Source of the DNA: Hygrocybe punicea
Lineage: Eukaryota > Basidiomycota > Agaricomycetes > Agaricales > Hygrophoraceae
DNA: 27,357 nt
NCBI GenBank assembly: GCA_963556145.1
Contig: CAUVYJ010000015.1
Span: 1 to 27,357, forward strand
Direction of reading: 5' to 3'
Shown: in pieces, positions 1-8,804 of the stretch
Layout: the number at the start of each line of letters is the position of its first letter
Numbering within the stretch: position 1 is the stretch's first letter
Translations under genes and position numbers: made by a program
The notes under the pieces: model-generated
The model's input: the letters and a program-made list of their open reading frames with translations, nothing else
The model's database searches: none
What the model was told of the DNA's origin: nothing

Positions 1-470
1 ATATCTTGAACATCAACTGCTCTTGTTATTTTTATTTTATCCACGTATCCATTATCATCGCATCCTTTGTTGATAGTTTATTGTCATATCCCTCATTGAC
101 TTCACTATCCTCTCGCTCATCGTTCATCATTACCACTTACACTCATCACCTACCCTTGCTTGAGTGTCTATCATCTCAAAGTCTTACCTTGTTTGGAAGA
201 CCTCACTATACTTTCACCCTCCAAGTCATATACTCTGACTTACATCTATTGTAAGGTAACTGTTCATTGTTATCTAACATCAACTAATCTTTGACAGGTA
301 TTGTATATTGTTATCAAGTACCAACTACTCTTGATAGGTAACTGTATACTGCTATCTCATATTCTTAACCATTACTATTAGATAACTGCCTTGTTATCTA
401 ATAACACTGACATAAGATAACTATATTGTTATCTCATATAACTATCATCACTAGGTTCAACCTATAACCC
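1..470. repeat. AT-rich degenerate short repeats
   Basis: From about 250 to 440 the motif TGTTATCT and its partner AGATAACT recur many times with variable spacing, for example GATAACTGCCTTGTTATCT near 380 and AAGATAACTATATTGTTATCT near 415, so short imperfect palindromes alternate. No coding signal is convincing. The short plus-strand frame over 6-254 is Ser/Leu/Tyr-rich with no motif and looks like translated low-complexity DNA. Confidence 0.45.
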
Positions 471-637
471 CACTAGCAAGTGAGTAAGTACACTGAGTTG
501 AAAACAAGGACAAATCCACCCTTGCCAAACAACAAGGTAATTTCCCGATCAAAGTCGCACTCCAGATACCCTTGGTGAGGAACGGTTTTTCTAAGAAACA
601 CTCCCCACGAACAACAATGGGGAGGGAAAAACAAAAC

Positions 638-1036
638 TAAGGCTACCATACAATCAGGGTGGCCAAGTGCAACGATATTCTCGATGTAACGGCAGGTGGC
701 CACACTGGACCCTAGACCATGGGTAATAGTAGCGGGGAGGGAGGCATAGTCGGAGAAGTAAGAATTAACATGAATAGGATTGAAATCTCCCAAAATGATG
801 GAGTAGGGTTTGTTCATGAGAGGTGCATTGAAAACCGTTCCAGTGCTGGCTAGAGTGTATCTGTCATTTGCCAAAAGAGTCAGGAGCCCTTGGAGACTGC
901 TATGACACTGTAGGTAAGCAAGAACAGGATTTCCCTTGCAATCATGCTGTTGGAAATCCATGGACACAACCTTGACGAGGCATTTCAGCTGATTGTGAAC
1001 AAAGACGTCACCTGATACTGAAACATCGCAGTAAGA
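638..1036 (-). pseudogene. Rearranged fragment of fatty acid synthase beta (MaoC-like dehydratase region)
   Basis: Fungal FAS beta carries a hot-dog dehydratase domain whose signature is a GDFNPIH segment followed by a YFSDYASLP...THG block. On the minus strand, 805-638 encodes GDFNPIHVNSYFSDYASLPA, then THGLGSS and a RYIENIVALGHPD segment, a close match to that region with the Asp and His of the hydratase motif kept. A second piece at 1036-956 encodes YCDVSVSGD...NQLKCLVKVVSM, which resembles the segment that normally lies directly downstream of GHPD in FAS beta. Here it lies upstream, so the two blocks are permuted or come from two copies. Both sit in one open frame (473-1195) whose other parts match nothing I recognise. 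No intact FAS domains flank it. The 638-805 call is fairly secure; the 956-1036 match is weaker. Confidence 0.6.
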
Positions 1037-1201
1037 AATCTTGTGGGATTTTGCCCTGCTGGCTAGCGTGGCTGTAATACTGGTCGCTGAGCAGGCAGTC
1101 AAAAGGGAAAGGGGCCTGAGTGAATTCGTAGGAGTGGCTGAGCTTGTACTGTGTCGGGGCAAAGTTGAGGAAGGCTGCATGCTCAATATGCCCACATGAT
1201 T

Positions 1202-1460
1202 CTAGTCTTCCTCATTGAAACCAATAACTTGTATGTCTTCCTCCAAATGAAACTGAAATTCAGGGTAAGACGCTGAAGAAATGTAAGAACAGTGACAGTA
1301 TCGGTACATACATTCAAATTGGCGTTGTTGCTTGGGCTTGAAAGCGCTGCGAAACCGGAAGTTGAGTCGGAATCCCACAAAGACCCACTGGTGAAAGGAA
1401 AGTTGGACTGAGAGGAGGAATGGAACGACGATGAAGACTCGGAATTATAGAATGAGCCGT
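1202..1460 (-). other. Ser-rich minus-strand coding-like stretch, unidentified
   Basis: From about 1460 down to 1320 the minus strand reads as a Ser/Asn-rich peptide (YNSESSSSFHSSSQSNFPF, then LWDSDSTSGF) with no stop. It then meets a GTATGT donor-like site and a TTCTTCAG acceptor-like site about 40 nt apart. A following frame (1270-1202) reads YPEFQFHLEEDIQVIGF and ends at TAG. Codon phase across the putative intron does not join cleanly. It could be the degraded C-terminal tail of a membrane protein or regulator. No family is recognised and it may be noise. Confidence 0.18.
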
Positions 1461-1486
1461 CACGGTATTAATCCATAGTGGATGCA

Positions 1487-2194
1487 CTGGCAGGAATGCT
1501 GCCAGTATTGAGCAAAAGGGCCTGAGTTTAAGCCTGAGTTTAAGCGCCAGACAGTTCTGGGATTCACACTAAGATCAGCAGCGACCTGAGGGTGTACGTA
1601 ACGACCAATATCACTTCGCAGCGTTTCCAAGGCTGTGTCAATAATACAGATCAGCACCAACACAGTCTCGATGGCAAGAAAGATCTGAGCAGATCTGATT
1701 TGACATTTCTCATCACAAAGACAGCTCTCGTCACAAGGATGGTTCTCGTCAGCACTCATCATTGGTGGGGGTGAGCGGAAGGTTACAATAAACTAGAATG
1801 AGTTGTATCGATTCATAAATAGCGGAGGATTCATGAATGCCGCACCAGTATTGAACAAGAGGGCCTGAGTGTAATAAGGTCAGGACACCAGGATGGTTCG
1901 CACTATGCAAGATCAGCGGCAACCTGTGGGTGTACGTAACGACCTGAACCAAGATCTAATATATTCATTCCTGAAGAGGTGCGATCCAATTGAGGAGTCC
2001 AAGATCACTTCAAGTGACAGAGTTTCAAAGGTGCATTGTGTTGATAACGGATCTGCTCAACGGTGAGAAAGATCTGAAGGGATCCAATACATTTCTCATC
2101 ACAAGGACAGTTCTCGTCAGCACTCATGCTCGACAGTTATCACAAAGTGTCGTTGGTAGACAAGCGTCCGATTCATTGGTGGGGGTGAGCACAA
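1487..2194. repeat. Diverged tandem duplication, unit about 290-360 bp
   Basis: Two direct copies lie at about 1487-1780 and 1832-2194. Shared landmarks in the same order are CCAGTATTGARCAARAGGGC, GGTGTACGTAACGACC, a TTTCTCATCACAA segment, TTCTCGTCAGCACTCATG/CATCA and finally CATTGGTGGGGGTGAGC. The copies differ by many substitutions and indels. Minus-strand translation of copy 1 includes a hydrophobic segment (IFLAIETVLVLICIIDTAL) followed by SDIGRYVHPQVAADL. This might be a decayed membrane-protein exon, but I do not recognise it. Confidence 0.55.
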
Positions 2195-2428
2195 GAGATG
2201 GATAATGCCGATCAGAGTTTTCAAACAACAATTGCTTTTTGACACTCCACTCGGCATCATCCGTCTCTGTGCTTTACCTAATTCATTATATTATATTATT
2301 ATTAATAAATAATAAATTACATCTAATATTTGGGATAAGATACAGTATATTCCCATGGTGACTTTACATTGACTCGGAGTAGTGCCAGTGTATACCAGCA
2401 ATAAAATACAGCACATTGAGCCATCACA

Positions 2429-2991
2429 CTCGATAGGTCCCACATCATGCCGTCCAAACACACAGGAGAACTTGGCCCAATGTAAGTTCATATATGTAGC
2501 GTCGTTTAGGTACTGAGAAAGAATGTCAACACCACTAGATGCGACTCAGAGGCAGAGGAACAAGTAAACTACCTTTGAAGCGACTATAATCGCGCCTAAA
2601 AATACCCTCTCCAATGCCCACTCTACAGTGGCGATGCAGAGGTGTCGCTTGGCTCTGTTGAGATAGATGAGTGATGTAAAAGAAGTACTGGTGCCGTAAG
2701 TTGTGCTTGTCTGATGACATTGCTTGCAAATGTTCTGAACAGACTACTCCATTGCCGCAATAAATGGTACCCTGATAGCTGGGGAGAATGACGCATCATG
2801 TAATCCACAGTTCCCATCACACAATCTACGATGTGTCCTGTAAATTTTAGATATTGATGTAAACAACCAGTATGACTTGTCCTGCACCTACCAAAGAAGG
2901 TGCTCAAAACCTTGACATTAACTAATTCTAGTAGGGCCTCAGAGTGCAGAGAGGTATCGACGAGGCTTGCACTGTGCAGTGATGAAGACAT
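2429..2991 (-). pseudogene. Pcl/Pho80-like cyclin, 5' part, one frameshift
   Basis: Three exons fit a fungal cyclin that would partner a Pho85-type kinase. Exon 1 (2991-2892) starts at ATG with MSSSLHSASL and LLELVNVKV. A 54-nt GTAGGT..TTTACAG intron (2891-2838) follows. Exon 2 (2837-2573) carries HIVDCVMGTVDYMM, then YLNRAKRHLCIATVEWALER and VFLGAIIVASK, the cyclin-box helices. A 60-nt intron (2572-2513) leads to exon 3 (2512-2429) with YLNDATYMNLHWAKFSCVFG and RHDVGPIE. One base appears to be missing near the TTTTACATCACTC stretch at about 2662, shifting the frame between the first and second box helices. After IE the similarity stops, so the rest of the cyclin fold and the C-terminus are absent. 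Splice sites are intact. The assignment rests on cyclin-box pattern recognition, not a search. Confidence 0.6.
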
Positions 2992-3881
2992 TTGGGACGT
3001 TCAAGATGCCAAGGCAAAGGGGATTTAATGGGGGTAGAAAGGTGAATTGGCTGGCTGCATCTAGGATCGAGGGATGGTGGTATATTTATGAATAAGACTT
3101 GCAGATCTAGTGTAACAAATTATGCTCTCATAATCGAAATACCATGGCACTATTGGAAGATCAAGTATACGTCGGTCAGTAGGATATGGCATGGTAGTAT
3201 TTACATAAAGTACCATATTGTGCCCCAAGATATTCCAGATTTTCAGTCCAACACACTAGTGGCCGTGTTTGATCTTTGAATGAGGTCGTTCAGTTGATAG
3301 GGCCTGTCTTTGTTTGAATATTTGAAGCCTCCAAGACAGAAATTGAAAACAGCTGGATGTCCCCCCATCAATGAGCAATGAGGGTTCTGTCAACGTTGCT
3401 TCAAGTTGACATGTTCTCATTTTCGATGAAAACGGTGGGTGAGTCCTTCAAACAGCTTGAATGGAGTTTGGAATCATGATCTTCAACGCTTCAGATCGGA
3501 TTGCGTCATTCAAGTTTGGACCGTTTACGAGTACCGTTGAGCCCAGTGCATGCCAATGAGAGCCATCTTCATGAACAGCACAGTTAATGACCTGTTCCAA
3601 TGTAATTAGCAGGTCTTTAGAGCGACTTTGACATTCTTATTCTCAGTCTTATTGATTGACGCCATCCAATGGAATGCATGATACCTGTCTTAGATTTTTT
3701 CAAAATGATCTAGCCTCCTGGTGAGATCTTTATTTTCTCTGATGTTGATCTTGTGGTATCATCGTATGCATGAGGTTTACAGCTGATTACTACAAAAGTT
3801 GTGTCCTTGACATTTCATATTGGTGCCCTCCGAGTCCTTCTCTTGCTGCCAGTGGATAGCTCACATTGCACGTTGACACCA
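2992..3881. other. No recognisable feature
   Basis: Unique AT-leaning sequence. The only open frames are short (63 codons at 3088-3279) and show no motif. I see no repeat, RNA gene or splice-linked coding signal. Confidence 0.4.
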
Positions 3882-4870
3882 ATGTCCATCCCACCACCTT
3901 CTAGGGAGCACCTCCTCAAGCACATTCGGAGGTACCAACACAAGAATGTTATTCTTCACTACAAGCGAGCGTCGCATGGCCTCCGCCCTTGGTTTTGGTA
4001 CTTGTATTTGCTCGTTTTACACCCACCGTTTTTGAATAGTCACTTTTCATAGGCCTATTGCAGATACAGGGGAACGTGTTCCCCCATCTGATCTCTCGAA
4101 CTACCGTGTCACTCATGAATTCCAGGGTCCTTATTGCCTTTGTGCCTGTGATGCCATTGGCACTGACTACACGGAATCCATGATTTGTGTGATTGTTGGT
4201 GGACAATTTTCAGGCGAATATGTAGCTAGTTGTGCTACGGAGACCTGCGGATATTCGAGTAAGTCAGATCTCGTTCATGCTTGAAAATGCATCTGATATA
4301 CCTCACTTAAAGTCTTGATGGAGCGCATGTACATGCGCATTGGTCTGCTGGTAAAACGATATGCATTCCAAGGTAAGTTTGTTCCTTTAGCGATATCAAT
4401 GTTGACAGACTTCAATTGCAGCTGCTGGGTCTCATGTACCGCCACTTGTTTTTCATTCACCTAGAACAAACATGACTACTGGATTGTCTGTCGTGGCATT
4501 ATCAGCAATGCCAAAGTTAGAGGGTGAACAAAGCACTTTTCAGCAAGATTATTGGATCTCATGCAGCTTATAGGTCATTCTAATGATGTTCTTGGAGGAA
4601 TTCCGACTTATCGGTGGACCATGCAGCGCCCTGCGACCCCCATGGATCAATTTCTCCGTCTCGACTCTTGGGGTACAACCTGGGCTCTCTGAGGCCCAGT
4701 TCAGGAAACTCTTTGCAAGGTGCCCCTGCGGGCTGGTCATCACTCGCAGGGTTTTTAATGACCATGAGTGTACAGAAATTCCAATGGTGGCAAATCTTCC
4801 TGTCGTGATCAATCTTACGCTAGCATCAGATGATGACGACAATGGTTCAGTGGATGCGCAACCTATCTGA
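3882..4870 (+). pseudogene. Uncharacterised zinc-ligand protein with SUMO-interaction-like tail (four exons, one stop)
   Basis: Four exons join in phase. Exon 1 (3882-3997) begins ATG with MSIPPPSREHLLKHIRRYQH. The introns are 3998-4052, 4259-4312 and 4373-4421 (55, 54, 49 nt), with GTACTT, GTAAGT and GTAAGT donors. Exon 2 (4053-4258) has a zinc-ligand-like pattern: CLCAC, then SCATETCGY about 35 residues on, reminiscent of a GRF-type finger. Exon 3 (4313-4372) reads LMERMYMRIGLLVKRY. The last frame (4422-4870) holds a second cluster CPCG...FNDHEC and ends VVINLTLASDDDD, a hydrophobic core plus acidic run as in SUMO-interacting motifs. One in-frame TAG at 4571-4573 interrupts it; CAG to TAG is a simple explanation. 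If the stop is real, a shorter protein ends there. The layout resembles uncharacterised Agaricomycete proteins I have seen, but no function is established. Only one lesion in about 270 codons suggests recent inactivation, a readthrough or splicing solution I missed, or a sequencing error. Confidence 0.55.
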
Positions 4871-5171
4871 CCCTAGTTTTTGAGAATGAGTCAATAAATT
4901 TATTGCACTCACGAAATGCACAAATTCCCTTCCTGAAATATGGAATTCACAATGTCGCTGCAGTACGATGACTGGGCAAGAATAAAATGTACAAAGAAAT
5001 GAAGTGCATAGTGATAAGACAACAAAATATAGTACTGATGAAGAAATGAACATGGAGCATATGGTACCATATGGAACAAAAAAATTGTCAGAGGGATATG
5101 TATGTATCAACAGCAAAGACGTTAGGCTCTCCCCTCTGAGTTTGTCAGTCACCGCCAACCAACGGCACTGG

Positions 5172-5752
5172 TCAGATGATCGGAATATCCGAATTTGGTG
5201 GTGCCGAATAGCACCGGCAAGCGGCTTGCCAATGACACTTGTGAATAGTACCATTACTAGTGGTGCCTGAGTCGGATGTATTGAGATGGTGCAAAGCGTG
5301 TGTGGCTTTGTCATGCTTTATGCATGCCTTTAACATAAGCAGCTTGAAGGATCTCGCTGTTATGAGACACTGTTTGTACCGTTGTTCTGCGATGAAGGCT
5401 TCAGCTTCAAGAAGACTAGTTGTTGTGTGCACATAAGCTTTGGTGAGCTGAAATGCATCATTTCTGTCTAGGGAAGGTGGCAAGTTTAGTCCCTGAACCG
5501 CAGATGAGTCCATCAGTGAAAAACATTGGGATCTGACTTAAATACCATCAAAATATCCTCCTCTGCTTCCGGTATCAGTGAGTTTGCTGACGGCAAACTG
5601 GCTTCTGTCAGTTGGGCGGTAGGTGTTGGAAAGTCACCCGGATGAAGGGGGGACGAATGCACAAGACAAGGGGTTGAGGGGCCAGCGGCAGAATGACTCG
5701 GAGTAGGTGAAGAACACGCTAATGTGTCCCGCAAGTCTTCGATGTTACACAT
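5172..5752 (-). CDS. Two-exon hypothetical protein, about 175 aa
   Basis: Exon 1 (5752-5546) starts at ATG and encodes a Ser/Pro/Thr-rich segment (SSPTPSHSAAGPSTP, then PLHPGDFPTPTAQL) ending EAEEDILM. A 53-nt intron (5545-5493) has a GTATTT donor and a CGGTTCAG acceptor and preserves the frame. Exon 2 (5492-5172) begins GLNLPPSLDRNDAF and contains a likely long helix (TTTSLLEAEAFIAEQRYKQC, then ARSFKLLMLKACIKHDKA) before a stop at 5174-5172. It converges tail to tail with the gene at 3882-4870. No family is recognised. A Pro/Ser-rich stretch followed by a helical basic segment occurs in the tails of some fungal DDE transposases, so a transposon fragment is possible. The gene model is coherent, but expression and function are unknown. 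Confidence 0.4.
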
Positions 5753-6226
5753 CGCAGTGTGATTAAAAACACTAAGAAGGTGTAAGTGGCCAGTGGTGAA
5801 GTGCAGTGGAATGCCTTGCCTAGTCTTTATTTACTACTCCGAGTCAGCACATGCTGGCTTAATTTCTATCAACCATGGCAAGGACCCCGTGAAACTATTG
5901 AATTGTATCAGAAAAAGTTTGCTTATTATGTAATATAAGTATAATCTATAAGGTGTGACATGTGTCATGGAGACCATCACATGTGACTCCCTGCACCTGC
6001 ACGAACACCCAGTCCCTTTATGAGTTCACAACTCACTAGTGTAAAAAATGAATGTATAAATGTTTCTATCTCCAAAGCTTTTATGGTAATAATTTTAGGC
6101 AAACACTGTTCCACGATCTGTCAATTCTTACAGCCAAATCCAGCCTAGAACCTTAATGTCTGTTGACTTACTCAAATCAGGTCTTCAAGCTTAGCTTTGG
6201 CTGAGTTGTATGTTCCATTTATATAT
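5753..6226. other. No recognisable feature
   Basis: AT-rich sequence between the hypothetical gene and the composite element. It may hold the promoter of the minus-strand gene starting at 5752, but no defined promoter motif stands out. Confidence 0.35.
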
Positions 6227-6354
6227 TACAGTGTATTCGGAAAAGCAGAGGACATCAATGTTAGAAAATAAAAGTTCACATAACTTATGCGAACTTGAAA
6301 CATGAACGCAAAACGTGAACCTCAATAAACTTGAATAAAACACAACTATTTATG

Positions 6355-6960
6355 CCAAGTAAATATTGTAACTCATGAAATACTGCACAGATTTACATGA
6401 TTGTAGAATGAAGTTTCATCCAAATTTCAAGGGCTAGCCACTCCTGTATTTAAATTTAGGAAATATTCAGATTATTGATAGTTACAGGTGCATTTCTGCA
6501 TTTCAGTGACTAAAACTTGTACAATGAATAACTTTACAAGGAATGCTCAGATTTACAAGATTGTAGGGAGAAAACCATTCCATTTTTGAAGGGCTAGAAG
6601 CTCACATACCGGGATTTTGCTTAAGTTCAGGTTTTGCACAGGTAATAAGTCTGTGCCTTGTTGGAATAAATATTGTCTTAATGCCCAAAGGTATACAAAA
6701 TCCCGGTATGTGAGCTTCTAGCCCTTCAAAAATGGAATGGTTTTCTCCCTACAATCTTGTAAATCTGAGCATTCCTTGTAAAGTTATTCATTGTACAAGT
6801 TTTAGTCACTGAAATGCAGAAATGCACCTGTAACTATCAATAATCTGAATATTTCCTAAATTTAAATACAGGAGTGGCTAGCCCTTGAAATTTGGATGAA
6901 ACTTCATTCTACAATCATGTAAATCTGTGCAGTATTTCATGAGTTACAATATTTACTTGG
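6355..6960. repeat. 606-bp hairpin with 265-bp near-perfect arms
   Basis: Arm 6355-6619 (begins CCAAGTAAATATTGTAACTC) is the reverse complement of 6696-6960 with no indel across the positions compared (each pair sums to 13315). The spacer is 76 bp. Each arm contains two diverged direct modules about 165 bp apart with the pattern CAGATTTACA(T/A)GATTGTAG ... GGGCTAG. Near-identity of such long arms implies recent formation or ongoing arm-to-arm conversion. A transcript would fold into long double-stranded RNA. Confidence 0.9.
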
Positions 6961-7186
6961 GTTCCCAAACATAACAAATTTGTTTTTTGAAATGTCATTA
7001 GTTTTGAAAAGCGCAATAATTTGAATAAAATATGAATTTCTTGATATTTGAGCTGATAACAGGATGCGAACTCATGTATATGCAGTGTACTACTTTGGAA
7101 GTGGCCACTGTGCTTTAAGCCCGCTACACATGCCACAGTGAGTTCACTGTCTACCTCATCGATGGTGTCACTGTCAGACATAGCAT

Positions 7187-7420
7187 AATTTTGCAAACTG
7201 TTATTTGCTGGTGTTGATGTTCTGGAGGCAGAAAGCCACTCTTATCTTGATATGTGAGTCCTGATAGTGGAAATGTGAACCCTCCTCAAGGAAATGCAAA
7301 CCCTCCTAAATGAAACACAAACCCTGTCATGTGTTGGGGAATGTTCACATTTACGTTCGCATTTTGAGTTCGCATAATTTTGCGAACTTTTATTTGCTGG
7401 TGTCGATGTTCTGGAAAAGC
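7187..7420. repeat. Direct repeat of a 45-bp segment, 185 bp apart
   Basis: CATAATTTTGCAAACTGTTA near 7187 recurs near 7372 as CATAATTTTGCGAACTTTTA. Both copies continue TTTGCTGGTGTYGATGTTCT, then GGA. The second copy is the right subterminal repeat of unit A of the composite element. Confidence 0.6.
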
Positions 7421-8048
7421 ATGGCCAAACCAACTTTTTTTTTTTTGAATGTCTGACCAGTAGCCTACCAACATGCACTAATCAGGAAATATAGACTTAG
7501 ATAAGATTTAAATATTTTGTATTGGATCTCATGAAATACTGTACCAATTTACATGATGTGAGAGAGACAGTTTATCTATTTTATGAGGGCTAGTCTCTCC
7601 CATATTTACTTCCTGACAACTTCTAGTGTTTGAAGGTTATAGGTGAAATATCACATTATCTTAGGTTATCCACTTGACTTGTGGTGAATAGCTCTACAAG
7701 GAATGCTGAGGTCAACATGGTTTTAGGGAGAAACTTATTCCATATTCGAGGGCTAAAAGACCACATACAATTATTTATATATTTCTTTGATCTCAGGAAG
7801 TATTTGACAACATTCACCAAAATATTTCACCTATAACCTTCAAACACTAGAAGTTGTCAGGAAGTAAATATGGGAGAGACTAGCCCTCATAAAATAGATA
7901 AACTGTCTCTCTCACATCATGTAAATTTCATGAGATCCAATACAAAATATTTAAATCCTATCCAAGTCTATATTTCCTAATTAGTGCATGTCAGTAGGAT
8001 ACCGGTCGGACATTCAAAAAAAAAAAGTTGGTTTGGCCATGCTTTTCC
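7413..8048. mobile_element. Hairpin element, second unit of the composite
   Basis: Arms 7413-7651 and 7822-8048 are inverted copies starting GGAAAAGCATGGCCAAACCA and running through a poly-T/poly-A tract and GAATGTC. The 170-bp middle (7652-7821) holds an extra module, TACAAGGAATGCTGAGGTCA ... GAGGGCTA, that matches the module style of the neighbouring 606-bp hairpin. The arms are closely related to the element at 13914-14517. Confidence 0.75.
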
Positions 8049-8060
8049 GAATACGCTGTA

Positions 8061-8804
8061 AAAGATTTTTTTCAAGCCAGAATTTCAGTGAATGTCTTTA
8101 AAGTTTCTAAAATATGTCAATCTCTCAAATTCCCTGCCAAAATTGGCTTAAGAATGGAAGTCTATAGGTTCATCAAATATACATCGGGGTCCTGATGATT
8201 TAGAGTTCAGCCATGTGCAAGTAACTTAATCAAAGGGCTGATCTTGCGGGGCATTGCCTCTGCTTTTAGGGCAGGTAACCGAAATTCACACTCCGACAAA
8301 TCGCCCGAAGGCGTAGAGAAGAGCGATCTGCCCATGCGACGGCATGAACCATTGTTTCTTTGCAAGTTCTATGATCATGGAACCAGTCATCTTTGACTTA
8401 AATGTAAATCGATGTTTATTGGCATCACATCTCAGCCGAGGGTAATTACTGTCATTAATATTAACACTTAACTCGACCATTATTAGCTGTTAATTTAAAC
8501 ATCGATGCAACATTCATCAAGCCTCTCAGGAGGTAACTTTTGAAGGTAACTGACTGTTGAACCGCAAGGTGTGAAGCGCCGGCAAGAACCATCGACTATG
8601 ACGAGAGCTTTCACCATTTCCCAGAGGATCTAGTGATCCAAAACTCTAGCGACAAACTAGCAACAAAAGGAACAAAGATCATGGCTGTATGGCTTGGGAC
8701 AATTCGATCTTCGGACTCAGACATCCATCACTAGCAGACAGCCTTAAGAAGTCTTTTCTTTATCGAGTGATGATCAATGTAGCCTCCTACACCCTCCCTG
8801 CGCC
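8061..8804. other. No recognisable feature
   Basis: Intergenic. It may include the upstream region of the Plavaka remnant. A 64-codon minus frame at 8286-8480 has no motif and is probably spurious. Confidence 0.35.

Larger units (their letters stand above)
6229..8058. mobile_element. Composite TA-flanked inverted-repeat element, 1830 bp
   Basis: The outer ends are inverted: CAGTGTATTCGGAAAAGC at 6229-6246 and its near-complement GCTTTTCCGAATACGCTG at 8041-8058, each flanked by TA (6227-6228 and 8059-8060). CAG-type ends with a TA duplication are typical of Tc1/mariner-derived miniature elements. Inside are two units. Unit A (6229 to about 7418) has subterminal inverted repeats at 6241-6320 and 7340-7418 (AAATAAAAGTTC...GCGAAC against its complement) around a 606-bp hairpin. 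Unit B (about 7413-8058) is a second hairpin. The units share GGAAAAGC at their junction, so B lacks its own CAGCGTATTC end there. No transposase is encoded; mobility would need a source elsewhere. Confidence 0.7.

Noticed and set aside
6..254. 82-codon plus frame at the window start
   Set aside because: Low-complexity Ser/Leu/Tyr composition next to degenerate repeats; no homologous motif.
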